From: Termitomyces sp. T153 | Taxonomy: Eukaryota; Basidiomycota; Agaricomycetes; Agaricales; Lyophyllaceae | Reading direction: 5' to 3' | DNA: 64,000 bases | Assembly (NCBI GenBank): GCA_018296165.2 | Contig: JACKQL020000028.1 | Location: 248,001-312,000 of the forward strand | Shown: positions 32,812 through 45,189 of the stretch, one piece after another | Position numbering within the stretch: position 1 is the stretch's first letter | Layout of the letters: each line of letters starts with the position of its first letter | Position numbers and translations under genes: made by a program | The notes under the pieces: model-generated | Seen by the model: only the letters and a program-made list of their open reading frames with translations | The model's database searches: none | What the model was told of the DNA's origin: nothing

Positions 32812-35800
32812 ATGTCTGTGTATAACTCTGCATACAACCCTGCCAGCTATCTAACCAACATCTACAGTTGGTCAGCCCTTAAAAATCCATATGCCTCATT
32901 CTATCCAGAACCATCCACAGATCAGTATGTTTTCCACCATTGGACTCCTGACCCCAACCAGGCATTCTACACTCCCTCTATCAGCCAGGGAATACTCCTG
33001 GGCTAGTGCCACCCTCCAGCATTTCCCACCAATAGTGACTACTCCTACATGTACCCCAGAGGATTCTCCACAGTGCCCCCCAACCCCACTCACCTTCTAC
33101 CTGCTCACTACTATATGTACCCAGTTCCTACTGCAGCCCCAGCCCCTCCAGAGTACCCAGATAATTATTCCCCTCCTCAATTGCCATTCCCCACTCAAAC
33201 CCCTCCCTCCTCCAGACAGCAACAGGTCAAAGCCTACATCCAGCAGCACAACAAAGTCCTCTGCTCCCTCTGCCTCTCCCCTGTAAAGTTTGCAAGGCAC
33301 ACCCACACCCTCCTCATCAACCTAGGCTACCCCAACACCTCCATGACTCTGGAGGTTTGGGCAGATCAGCTCCTCAACTTCCACAAATGTCACCTGCAGG
33401 GAAACCTCCCCAAAACCACACAAGGCACTCTAAGAATTGATGCCAACCTGCAAAATGAGCTCTACACCCTGGTCAAAGAAATCCACACTAGTCTAAACTC
33501 CCACCCATTCAAAGACCCTCAGGACCCCTCCCACTCCTTCTATGTGCAATGTGAGGAACTCATTGAAATACAAAGTGAAGCCCCACCTCCCATTTTCCAC
33601 CAGCAAGAAGAGCTTAACCCAGCATCTAATATCTTGAAAAGCCTCAACCCTGTGGGAGGATTGTTTAACCAATTCACCACTCATACTCTGGCCCTCTCTG
33701 CTTGTCCTCAGGCAAACTCTGTTCCCAGCACTTTCCATACATGGGACCAACTCACTGTTGCCACACCCCATACCCAACAACTGCCCCTATGCATTGACAA
33801 TAACAACCAAATCCTTTTTCACATCAATGAACCAAGTAGCCCCACTGATGAGGTCACTCTGTACAATAGCCCTTCCTGAGACAGACCCCCTCACTTTGAC
33901 CTCTGTGCCCCTATGTCAATGCCCCTCTACCCTGCCAGAACATTCCAGTCCCCCCAAAGCAACCCATGGGCTCTGGAGCACTCCAATCTCCTTTTCCCAT
34001 CAACCCCCCTCATCTCCCACCCATTCCAATGCCCAATGTCCCTACTAACACTAATTACTTTAGACCTCCCATCCCCAGAGGACCCCTTCCCCCTTAATGG
34101 GCCCTGAGGCCTCCTTTAGGCAATGTGGGCTAACCCCCTAGCAGTTGTCAGGTTCTGCTGACTATGGAGGCTCAGCTACACTGGGCGAGTCCTTATTAGG
34201 CAGACATGATGCTCTGTGCTTATAACCTAGCACTCCAAAGTTGGCACAGAGTGGAGGGACTTGCAAGAGGAAGCCAATAAGAGTGGTCCAAGCAAGTCTG
34301 GAGTGGTCTGGGGAAGTCTAAGACCAAGTATATTAGGTGTTGGGCTTGAGTGTTTGTCAGGAACAAGTTTGTAAGTGCACTAATGGATTGCAAGGCAAAT
34401 GGAGGCTTTGCAAGTGATAGAGGCAGAGCTGGAGTTTGATGGGGGATCAATCAAGACTTGATGGGTTCTGGGGCCAAGCAAGGAGCAAGGTCTGGGGTTG
34501 TTCTAAGAATGTTTGGGGGTTATAGCACATGTGTGGAGTTTGTACTGACATTGGAGTTGAAAAGAACTTAGAGAACAATGGAAGTAGAGACAATTGAGAT
34601 GAGACAGAGGTGAAATAAGATGAGACTGAGAAAAGAGATAGATTTGAGACTAAAATTGGAAACAGAGACAGAAAGAAACACAAGACACAAGTAACCAGTT
34701 AATGTAATATCAAGACTAGAGTACAAGGTGCTACTCTATGGATTATATACTGACTTCTAGAGAGCTCTGGGAGGCAGTGAGTATGGTGGTGGGGCTTGAT
34801 GAAGCCATGTAGAGTTGATGAGTATCAATTGCAATCAAGGGGCAGGCTGTAGCAATATTCCGATGGGATCAGTTGGGGATGTGGTCACTCCAGGGTTGTC
34901 ATGATGCTTTGGAGGAGGTCAGGTGAGCCAGAGTGGTGAGCCAGAAACACACAATGGGATCAGGAATAGTGGAGGGAGAGAGTTCCCAAGGCTCAGAAGA
35001 GTTAAGGGAAGCATCAATGGGTATGGAGAAGGTCATCAGAGTTAGCCAGAAGGCTGTCAGGGTTTGCCAAAGAAGTGTCGGAGTTACCTGGGGTGGCTGC
35101 AGAGCATGTTGGATGGTTGGGAGTTTTGACAAGGCATTGGGGGAGGGACTCTGGTGAAGTGAGTGGGCTGGGAACAATGTTGGAGGTCCAGGAAGTGGGT
35201 CATAACAGCAGTGGGCCTCCCAATGGCAGATCTCCTAAAGAATGGGGCCTGGCCATAGACAACTTCCCCCCCAGCATAGAAACAGGAACAATTACTACTA
35301 CTACTATAACACTGAACCTCCATCCTGGATTCAAAACACCCAGAACAATACCTGCAATGCACTGGCTCAGGAAGAAAAGCTTGACATTCAAAAGCCCAAA
35401 CCATTTGCTAGCTGCAACCCCTGGAAGTGGAGAATCTTCCTAACACAGTGTCTAACCATATTCCAAGCTAAGCCTATTACCTTCCAGCTTGAGAGCTCAC
35501 AAGTAGCCTTTGCTGCATTATATTTGCAGAGTATTGCCTTCAACTACTACATGGTGCTACTCTGGTTTGACCCCAACAACCCTGTGCTCTCCAATTGGCT
35601 TGCTTTCTAATACTGTAGCAGAAGTAGAGGAGAATCTCTTCAACCTCTAAATGCACAACAACAAACGTTTCACAACCTTCATTGTACAATTCAAATAGGA
35701 GGCCTATAAAACAGGATGGAATTACAATGCCCTCTGATTTTCCCTCCATTGTGCCCTGCCCCAATGGATCAAGAACATCCTCCACCTTGCACCCAAGCAA

Positions 35801-36700
35801 ACTACATACAATGGATACAAGGCACTTGTTACCCAGGTCAACTAATGTTATTGGGAAGACCAGAGTGAAAACACAGCATTGCAGACTACATGGAACACCT
35901 CCAGCAACACCAAATAATAGGCCAGAGCAACCAATGGCAATTGACCCTCAATTCCCACCAACTCCACTAACCCTGCACCCCATTTTCCTCTAGGCCAAGG
36001 GCCTACCAGTGCCAATTAACTCCTAGGACAGTGCCCCCCTGCCCAACTCAATGCCGCTGATCTCCATGAGACCCCAGAATCCCTGGACACCCACTCCAAT
36101 AACCTTGAGGACACTCTGGACTCTGCTGATGACCAAGAAGCTCTATGCATGAACAAGATTTGGAATAGGCTCTGGATCAATGTACTGGAGGAAACTCAGG
36201 AGAAATAATGGAAGGAGGGCACATGCATCCTATATAGTGAGCAGGGACATTTTATCAGTAGTTGCTCTAAATGCCAGATGATGGGACATGCCATATGGAC
36301 CATTGACAGGGAAGACTGCAACTACCAGTTTACAGAAAATGAGTCAGTGGTTTAGGTCTCAAAGACTGTGGACCAGACTCCAACATCTTCTCCACCTTAG
36401 CCACACTCCTCTGCACAATGGTACTTGCCCCAGACAACCTCCCAGCACATCTCCCTTCCCACACCTCCACACCACTCTTCCCTTCTTCAACAACCCTGTG
36501 CCCACCCTGGTCAACAGCACCACTATGGATAACTTCATCAACAAATCTCTGGCAGCACTTGCTCCTCAATGCCTCCAACATCTCCCCACTCTGATCCTCC
36601 TCAAACTCTTTGATAGTGACCCCACCCCCACTGGAAATATCTCCCACTGCATGGAAATAACTGTGATCTTTGCCAATGAATGATGGCAAGAACTCCAACT
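32812..36700 (+). pseudogene. E gag, interrupted
   Basis: Starts MSVYNSAYNPASYL, then a Tyr/Pro-rich region and a 276-codon open frame (33049-33879). Frames at 35242-35610 hold a capsid segment (KPKPFASCNPWKWRIFLTQC; FDPNNPVLSNW). A CCHC knuckle near 36220-36270 reads GTCILYSEQGHFISSC, where the second Cys is Tyr. A solo LTR (34146-35207) splits the gene, and several stops occur. The order capsid-knuckle-protease is that of Tf1/sushi chromoviruses. Confidence 0.75.
34146..35207 (-). repeat. Solo LTR-alpha in E gag
   Basis: 1062 bp with perfect target duplication GCAGT at 34141-34145 and 35208-35212. Minus orientation (TGTCAGG left, ATAACA right). Confidence 0.93.
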
Positions 36701-36719
36701 ACTCATTACAAAACTACAC

Positions 36720-37440
36720 CTCTCTGCCCCCATTGTTCTAGGCTTCTTATGGCTCTGCTCCATCAATCCCTGCATTGACTGGCCCAGCCTCACTCTTTGC
36801 CTTGACTGGGACAACTTGACTGACTCTGGACTAGTACTCTTTGATGTCTCATCCCCAACTGAGAACTCTGAGACTATGACTGACCAACTCTGGACCTCCC
36901 TGCAGCTCTGCTCAAAGTCTGCACAGTCATTTGTCATCAATGTCCAGCTCAATGGCTCCCCCACAGTCCTCCCTGCCCTTATTAACAGTGGTGCCTCTGG
37001 CACCTTCATCAGCAGTCAACTTGACCTCTAACACAATAACCTCGACAAACTCCTTGAGCTCCAAATCTTTGATGGAAGCCCTGCCATAATAGGAATCACT
37101 CAATACCACAACAATGCTCTCACCCTCAACAATGACCTAAAGTTCCAGGCTCAGCTTCTCATCACCCAGCTTCTTCCAAAGACTCTGATCATGCTTGGAC
37201 TTCTATGGCTGCAGGACATTAACTCCAACATCAACTGAAAGAACCTCACCATGCAATTTCCTGGCCCTGAAGCAAGTCTAGCAGCTGCCATCCCTCTCCA
37301 CCTCCAGTCCATCTCAGACTCTGATTCCCCTGACCTCTATGCCAGTACCTCCAGAGCAGCCCAAAGCCCCTCAACTCTTGACAGCAACTAAGAAAGTGAA
37401 GAAAGTACACCCCCACCTTGGTCACCCTTGAGCAAATCAT
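36720..37440 (+). pseudogene. E aspartic protease
   Basis: FVINVQLNGSPTVLPALINSGASGTFIS near 36930-37015. The active site reads NSG, the catalytic Asp changed to Asn. Downstream LLITQLLPKTLIMLGLLWLQDINSNI (about 37150-37220) is the usual second half of the fold. Stops are present. Confidence 0.78.
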
Positions 37441-37628
37441 GATGGCTGCCCCCTAACATACTCTGGAGTCAATACATAGGCCTGTGGTACCCTGACCAAC
37501 AATGCTTAACCTCTCTAAACAACTCCACCACAACTCCAGGCTCAGCTGCTACTACTCCATCACCCACTCCCATTGACTCTGGAGATCTTGATGTCAAAAT
37601 CATTGGAACCATCCCCTTCACATGCATC

Positions 37629-39150
37629 TTGCAAGATGGCACTCCCACCTTCCAACCACAGATTACACCAGCCCTACCAGAGGAGCACCTCTATGCAGAA
37701 ACTACCCTGCCAGAACACAAAACAGAGGAGCAGATCCTATACAAAGTAGTTCTCCTGGAATATCATGAATTTGCTGATGTGTTCTCTGGAGGGAGTGCAA
37801 AAGAACTTCCTCCACATCACTCCTATGATCACAAGATTGACCTCAAAGAAGGTGCCTTGCTCCTGTTTGGCAAAACTACAACATATCCAAGGTTGAACTC
37901 TGGGCCTTGAGGGACTACCTTGACAATATGCTTGGCAAAGGCTTCATACACCTGTCAATCTCTGCCACTGGCACTCCAGTCCTATTTGCCAAGAAAAAGG
38001 ATGGATCACTCAGACTTTGTGTTAACTATTGAGGACTCAACAAAGTCATCAAAAAGAACTGGTATCCTCTCCCCCTGATCAGAGACCTTGTTGACTGCCT
38101 CCACAGTGCCAAAGTCTACACAAAAATAGACCTCTGCTCTGGCTACAACAATGTCTGGATTGCTCTGGGGCATGAATGGAAGACTGCTTTTTGCATCTGC
38201 TATGGCCTCTTTGAGTATCTAGTAATGCCCTTCAGAATGACTAACTCCCCTGCCACTTTCCAGTACTTTATGAGTGATATCTTCCACAACATGAACAATG
38301 TCTTTGTTATTGTATACCTGGACAACATACTGATTTACTCAAATTCACCACAGGAGCACCTGGAGCATGTCTGCCATGTCCTAGAATAACTCTGGGAGTA
38401 CCACCTTCATGCCAAACCCAAGAAATGCTCCTTCCATATGACAGAGGTCAAGTACCTTGGAGTTATCATCACTCCTGACAGTGTACACATGGACTCTGCC
38501 AAGGTCAAAGCCATCCTCAACTGGCCTCCACCACAGAACATCAAAGAGGTACAGTTGTTTTTGGGGTTTGCTAACTTTTATTGCCAATTCATTGACAACT
38601 ACTCCAGAATCACCAAACTCCTCAATCAACTCATGTGGAAAGACACTCCTTGGGACTGGGATAGCAAGTGCCAAAGCATGTTCCTCCTCCTCAAGAAAGC
38701 CTTCACCTCCATCCTGGTCCTCCACCACTTCAACCCCTCCCTGCTGATTGTACTCAAATGCAATGCCTCTGACTATGCTATTGCCAGAATACTCTCCCAG
38801 TTGGACTCTGGAGGCAAGGACCTCTGCCCCATCACATTCTACACTTGTTCAATGATCCCTGCAGAGCTCAACTACAATATTTATGACAAAGAACTCCTTG
38901 CAATTGTTGAAGCCTTCCATCAGCAGTGGGCCTACCTCAAAGGATCTCCACACTGCATTCAAGTCTACTCTGACCATAACAATCTGCAATACTTCACAAC
39001 TACAAAACAACTCAGCCACCACCAAGCTCAATGGTCTGAAACCCTCTTGGAGTATGACTTTACCATCTACTACTGCTCTGGACGACTTGGCACAAAGCCC
39101 AATGCACTCACTTGGAGGTCCAATATGTATCTGAAGAGGTCATTTGAAGC
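37629..39150 (+). pseudogene. E reverse transcriptase and RNase H
   Basis: The pre-RT segment has HEFADVFS and ELPPHHSYDHKIDL. RT has [41 protein letters not shown] and VYLDN (second Asp to Asn, GACAAC). The frame 38438-39274 covers the thumb (EVKYLGVIITPDS) and RNase H, where KCNASDYA and KPNALTWR show Asn where Asp is expected, and KELLAI and YSDHNNL are intact. A TAA after VLE is shared with C. Confidence 0.88.
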
Positions 39151-39199
39151 TGAGCAAAATGTGTTCAACCATCAAGTGGTAATCCCCCCTGAGCATCTG

Positions 39200-40412
39200 C
39201 ATGCTGTGCTGATTTTAAATGAAGAAGGAATCCTCCACCAAATCAGAAACTCACTCCCAGGCTCCTTCATCTAGCATGACCCCTGCAACAACTCTGCCAA
39301 TGAGTTTAGTGATGAGGACCCCTTCACGCTGTCTCTGGACCACCACCTCCTACTCTGGAGTGGTTAAATTTATGCTCCAGACCACAAGTCCATTTGTCTT
39401 GACATACTCCAGCAACACTACAACTACAAACTCTGTGGGCATCCAGGAATTCATAAGACCCTTCAGCTCATCTCCCAGACTTACTTTTGGCCAAGAATAA
39501 AGAAGGACATCATGCAATACATGAGGGCCTGTGAACCTTGTCTCCAAGCCAAGGTACCCCACCACTGCCCTCACAGATTACTGAAGCCCCTCCTTGTTGG
39601 TTGGTGCCCCTGGTCCTCAATCTTGATGGACCACATCATCAAACCCCCTGAGTCTGAAGGTTTCAATGTAATCCTCATTGTAGTCTGCCACCTCACCAAG
39701 CAAGCCCTCTTCATCCTCTGCCACACCACTGACAATGCTCTGGAGTTTGCCAAACTATTCCTCAAACATGTATTCTCCAAGCATGGAGTCCCAGACAACA
39801 TCATCTCTAACTACAAACCTTTATTTGTCCCTCAAAGATATTCCCTCCCACATTGCCCATGAAGTTGCCAAAGACCTCCAATCCCTCCACCAGTTCCTCT
39901 GGGATGAAATCAACACTGCCAATCAAGCCTACTCCAAACATGTCAATGCCCAACAAAACCCTACCCCCAACCTGGCCCTCCAGCACTTTGGTTTGGCTTG
40001 ATTGACAAAACCTCAAGACCCAGAGGCCCTCTGTCAAGCTTGATCACAAATGTCTTGGCCCCTTCAAAGTCCTCCAGAAGGTCTCAACACATGCCTACAA
40101 GCTCAACCTACCCCCAAGCCTGAAGGGCCTCCACCCCGTATTCTATGTATGACTCCTTGAAAAACATGCTCCAGACCCCTTCTCTGGGCAATGCTCCAGT
40201 CAAATGCCCCCCATCAAAGGCAAGGACAAATATCACTACAAGGCCAACCAAATCCTTGACTCCCACATAGTCCATGGCCAACCCCAGTACTTGGTCCACT
40301 GGAAGGGCTATGGACCTGAGGATAACATTTGGGAACTCTAAAGAAACCTTGATGGAGCCTCCAACAAACTCTGGGACTTCCATTGACAACACCCCACCAA
40401 GCCTCAGGACCC
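39200..40412 (+). pseudogene. E integrase and chromodomain
   Basis: H2C2 residues near 39420-39545 (ACEPCLQAK), core D in LMDHIIKPP, N in IISNYKP. At about 39835 the sequence jumps to SLKDIPSHIAHEVAKD, deleting the rest of the core including the catalytic Glu. The C-terminus has [17 protein letters not shown] and [19 protein letters not shown], a chromodomain (about 40220-40340). Confidence 0.85.
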
Positions 40413-40529
40413 CTGAGACTAGTTGACACAGATAGCAGTAGTGGGCATAACCCCCACATCTGAATTCATCAGGGATTCAACTCCCATGAGCACCTCCTAT
40501 GTGTTCTATTCACTTTCCTTACTTAACAA

Positions 40530-41467
40530 TGATGCAAAATCTAAGTTTGGCAGTGGCACTAAGTTACGGACCTTAGGCCAATCGTGTCAAACTTGGACTT
40601 TGCAAGAGTTCGGGGTTCTTGGCTACTAGTCCTGACTGTAGAAATAGAGCAAGTAATAGATTTTATTGACTTTCTTTTGCTTAATTTTAAGACAGTTCTC
40701 AAAAGTAAGGAAAAGGGGCACAAATAGTTTATTGTACTATATTCCCGAAGCTGATATCGCTCATAGGCCTAAGTAACCCACTCCCTGGGGATCACCGAGC
40801 TGTGGCAAGTATCTTGCTTGGCTTCTCCCTTTGAAACTCCTCCTCTTTATATACCTCGCTCTCCGTGCATGGACCAGGTCTATTCCATGTGTTTTTGTTG
40901 TGTATCCAGGAGCGTAATTGACCAGTGGGAGGTCTAGGCATTGGGATTCTGCATGGGCGGGCCTTGGCAGTGCGTGGTAAAGGTTTTTCCTCCTCCATCC
41001 TTCTTTCCCTAGTCCTTTTCTTTCCTTACACTGAGCCTTTCCTTCTATCATTGAGGTGATTGGTAACGTGGGTCGGTGCAGTTTTGATAGTGTCACAAGG
41101 TGTAGGACAAGGAAATGAAAGTTTTTGGGTTAAAGCTGGCTTTGTTGAGATGCTGAAGATAGCTGGCACTGCCACTCTGTTAGGCATGTTGGCTATCACT
41201 CTGATCAGATTCTCTTGATCAAGGTGATGTGCTTAGTTCCTAATCCTCAACCCTTCTCTCTGGCTTTGCTTTCCAACTTTCAGGCTTATTTTGTCCTCTG
41301 GGATCATTGGAGTATTATTTTTATTAAGCTAAGTTCTTTCTCTGCCTACTGTTTTCAGCAAAATGCTTATGGTTTTCAGCATTTTTGGGTATTCTGAGAA
41401 AGTTCCTTTTCTTTTTGTTTGTAATACTATTGTGTTTATGGGTAAGCATTGTTGCCCTGCCATATCA
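40530..41467 (-). repeat. Probable solo LTR of another family in E 3' region
   Basis: 938 bp inserted between two blocks that are adjacent in D (CTTACTTAACA and CACTCAAAGAG). On the minus strand it runs TGATATGG...GCATCA, with TATATAA near 40850 and AATAAA downstream. CpG is well kept, so it looks younger than its surroundings. No clear target duplication and no second copy in the window. Confidence 0.55.
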
Positions 41468-41574
41468 ACACTCAAAGAGTTCAACCCCCTAGGCTGGAAG
41501 TCCAAAAAAAAAGGTTGTATGTACATGCTACAGTATTACATAATGTTACAAAATGAGGGCCAATGTAGAGCACA

Positions 41575-41853
41575 AGAAGGGGCTCCTCCATGTCCATCAC
41601 CACCTCCCACCATGTCTCAGGGTCTGCCATCATCCTCCAGCAGTGTCCTGCCAGTAAATGCCCTATCTGTGCAATCCCCTACCCCAGCTCTGGTGGAAGG
41701 TCTCTGGGCATCCTTGCCAGCCCATTGTGGATAGACCCCAGCACTGCTAATGCTCTGTCAAGGAGGATGTGATGCTCCCTGGCCTAGTCTGCCAGAGCAG
41801 GATCAACCTAGCAAAAGAGGAGATGAGAAGACACTTACAAAGCACCCCCCACC
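41575..41853 (-). pseudogene. Antisense gene of E, 3' fragment
   Basis: On the minus strand it matches the end of the C and D antisense genes: (E/D)-like ILLDRA...MAD PETWWEVVMDMEEP, preceded by the segment that aligns to GVLHESFLVSF. The upstream part is cut at 41854 by an LTR-alpha, so cysteine cluster and promoter lie elsewhere. The last codons (GEEE end) are not conserved here. Confidence 0.6.
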
Positions 41854-42747
41854 TGTCAGGTTCCACTGACTACAGAGGCTCAGCTACACTGGGCAAGTCC
41901 TTACTAGGCAGATGTGATGTCCTGCACTTATAATCTAGTGCTCTGGGGTTGGCATGGAGTGGAGGGACTTGTGAGGGGAAGCTACAGGGAGTGGTTCAAG
42001 CAAGTCTGGAGTGGTCTGGATAAGTCTAAGACCAAGTATATTAGTTGTTGGGCTTGAGCAGGCATCAGGAACAAGTTCATAGCATGCAAATAGATTGTGA
42101 GGCAAATGAAGGCTTTGCAAGTGATGGGGATGGAGCTAGAGTTTGACAGGGGATCAATCAAGACCTGATGGTTCCAGGGCCAAGTGGAGAGTTAGGTCCA
42201 GAGTTGTTATAAGAATGTTTGGAGTTCATAGCACATCCATGGAGTTTGTACTGATGTCAGAATTGAAAAGAACTTAGAGAAACAAAGAAAATAGAGACAA
42301 TCAAGATGAGATGGAGGTGAGACAAGATAAGACTGAGAAAAGAGATAGATTTGAGGCTAGAAATAGAAACAGAGACAGAAAGAAACATGAGACACAAGTA
42401 ACCAGTTAATGTAATATTAAGACTAGTGTATGAGGAGCTACTCTACAACTTATATACTGACTACTGGATAGCTCCAGAGGACAGCAGATATAGTGGTGGG
42501 GCTCAATGGAGCTGTGTGAGTATAGATATGATCAAGGGGGTGGGCCATGGTGACATTCTGATGGGATCAGCTGGGGGCATAGGCTGCTCTGGAGTTGTCA
42601 TAATGCTCTGGAGCAGGTTGGGTGAGCCAGGGTGATGAGCCAGAGATGCATAACAGGGTTAGGAATGGTGGAAGAATGTTCCAGGGCCTCATGAGGGTCA
42701 AGGGGAGCATTTATGGCTGTAGAGAAGGTCATTGGAGTTAGCCAGGG
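41854..42747 (-). repeat. LTR-alpha truncated by H
   Basis: Minus-oriented LTR-alpha starting TGTCAGG within E's antisense gene (left flank CCACC). It lacks about 150-200 bp of its right end, where the H LTR begins. Confidence 0.8.
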
Positions 42748-43117
42748 TGTCAGAGGACTTCCATTTTCAACCTCCATGACTGGTTCCAGCACCTCTGCAG
42801 CTTGTTTGACATCTTCAGAGCTCCTTCCAGAACCCCAGAGATGTCTGGAGAACTCTGGAGTTCCCCACATTACCTCAGCAACCATTGCCCTAGGGTTAGG
42901 AGTAGCTCCAGTCACCTGTACAGTGGTTCTCATGCCTCTGCTGCCTGCTGATGCACCATGCCAAGCAGCAGGGATCCTTAGACTTGTTCTCTTTGGATTC
43001 TCCTCTGCTAGGCAATTAGTTACTGATTTGTATTGTTGTCTACTCTGCTAATATACTTTGGATTCCCCTCTACTAGCTGCATGACTCTGATCCATTGCTC
43101 CAGAGGTTGCCCTTACA
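42748..43117 (+). repeat. 5' LTR of H (LTR-gamma)
   Basis: 370 bp, TGTCAGAGG...CCTTACA. Matches the J LTRs. Contains AGACTTGTTCT at about 42981. Confidence 0.82.
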
Positions 43118-43119
43118 GC

Positions 43120-43130
43120 AGAAAAAGTCT
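43120..43130 (+). promoter_or_regulatory. Primer-binding site of H
   Basis: AGAAAAAGTCT, 2 nt after the LTR, complementary to AGACTTGTTCT in the LTR with one mismatch. Confidence 0.55.
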
Positions 43131-43223
43131 CCTAAAACTGGCCTGGAAGCCCCACATAGCTGCCAGAAACCTCTGAGCTGCTATCCATCACTTCTCTGCC
43201 AGAATTAAGCATTGCAGAGTTCT

Positions 43224-44450
43224 ATGTCTCAGCTTGCCAATCCAGACACACTCTTGGAGGCCCCAGCCTTGCAGGACAAAGTTTGGACTCACCTGCTCCA
43301 CCTAGAAACTCAGGTGCAATTAATGCAATCATTACTCACCTACCATATGACTGAACTCTCTACCCTCTGTCAGACAATGGATCTTATCTCCCAGTCCCTC
43401 CAAGTGTTGCTAGAATGCCTAAGCCCTAACTCCAGTCCTTCTGTGGCTGAGGAACCAGCTCCACCTACCACAGCACCTGCTCCAGCAGCTCCAGTGACTC
43501 TGCAGCCATGGATCCCTCACCCAGTGCTGCCAGATGCATATGACAGTGCTTGCTCCAGCAGGGAGCAATTCCTACAGTCCTGCCTCACCTACATCCACCT
43601 CAGCAGAGATGCTTTTGACTCTGATGTGTTGAAAATAGCCTGGGTGCTGTCATACATGAAGACTGGACATGCTTCCACCTATGTGCTGCAAGTTTTCCAC
43701 TATCCTGGAGGTGTGAGGAGCTTCCTAGACTGGGCTGCCTTCAAGAAGGACTTTTGTGCAGAGTTTTTTCTGTTGGACCCTGCCAAGACTGCAGCACTGA
43801 TGCTATGTGACAGAGAGCAGTACAGACAAGGGAAGCGTACATTGGATGAGTACATCAACTCATTCTGAGCCCTGGTCAAACAGGCTGCCTACCCTGATAG
43901 CCTCCAGCTGTGCCTCACCTTCTGGGATGGCTTGCACCCCATCTTGGGGGAATGCATTGACAACCTAGTGGAGGGTTGCCCCAACAATGAAAAGATTGTG
44001 TCATGGTATGAGGTGGCCTGGGACCAATGGCAGCTCATGGAGATATGGAGGGAGCTCCACCACTACCATTTCATGATGCACCTCATTCCAGTCAGCAACT
44101 TCCACCACTCCATGCCTACTCACCCAGTGCTGGCCCTTGCTCCAGCTGCCCCTGCTGCTCATCCCCTACCCTTGGGGATTTCCATTGTTGTGGATGCAGC
44201 CTGACAACTCCATGCAGCTCTGCTGTTATGCCAGAGATGCAAGAGGCCTGGGCACTTTGCACAGCACTGTCCTCTGGGCCTGGAGGTCCTCTACCTTTCT
44301 GCTGTGGAGCAGGAGGAACTTCTCCTGCAGCTCCTGGCTGCAAAAGATGCTGCCAGAGCTCCGTCACTGGATGAGCTCTCATTGGAGTTGATGTTGACTC
44401 CAGAGGAAGCCAATGTAAGCACCTCACCTCTGGAGCTAGAGGGGAATTTT
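43224..44450 (+). pseudogene. H gag
   Basis: Starts MSQLANPDTLLEAP. N-terminal helical segment (LLHLETQVQLMQSLLTYHM), capsid (SCLTYIHLSRDAFDSDVLKIAWVLSYMK; FLDWAAFKKDFCAEFF) and a CCHC knuckle CQRCKRPGHFAQHC near 44230-44270, all in one frame interrupted by TGA near 43866 and near 44202. The proteins are homologous to G gag. Confidence 0.85.
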
Positions 44451-44599
44451 TAGTCAAGCAACAGATGAGGTGTATGCCTCCATTGCTAGGTGCTAATGGG
44501 TTCTCTTGTCTGTTAATAGAAAATGAAACTGCCTTTTCCAATGCCCCTCATTCTGAGACAGAAGAACCTCAAAGCCCCCTTCTAGACATACAAACACTA

Positions 44600-45140
44600 A
44601 CTCCAGCCCCCCCACCAAGCTCTCTGACACCTCTGAAGGTCTGACAGCACAGTCCCACTTGGGTGTGCCAAATGCCCCAATAGTACGTAATAGCCTCTGG
44701 CTTGTCTGCCCATTCCTTGCACCTCAATGTGGAGATTGAGATGATAGACACCCAGAAAAACTGCAGAGTTGCAGCTCTCCTGGACAGTGGAGCAATGGGA
44801 CTTTTCCTAGACTTGGAGTTCATCAAATGCCATGGCCTGACCATGCAGCCCCTTCCCAAGCCCATTCCTGTCTACAACATTGATGGAATGCCCAATGAAG
44901 CTGGCACAATTAGCTCCATGGTTGACCTGGTTCTCCACTATTAGAACTACACAGAGCATGCCATATTTGCTGTTACTAGCTTGGGAAGGCAAGACATGAT
45001 CCTTGGGTTCATGTGGCTCCAAGAGCATAACTCCAAGGTTGATTGGACCAAAGGAGAGGTGACCATGAGTAGATGCCCCAGAAAGTGCTCTGCCTATGCC
45101 ATGGAGGCTAGAGCAGAGCGACAGACTCAAGTCTGAGAGC
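44600..45140 (+). pseudogene. H aspartic protease
   Basis: CRVAALLDSGAMGLFLD at about 44766-44816 with intact DSG, preceded by SLHLNVEIEMIDTQ and followed by GRQDMILGFMWLQEHN. One TAG splits it at 44942. Confidence 0.85.
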
Positions 45141-45189
45141 ATGCAGCCATCTAAGCATGTTGCACTGGCCTTCTCTCCTTCACTAATCT

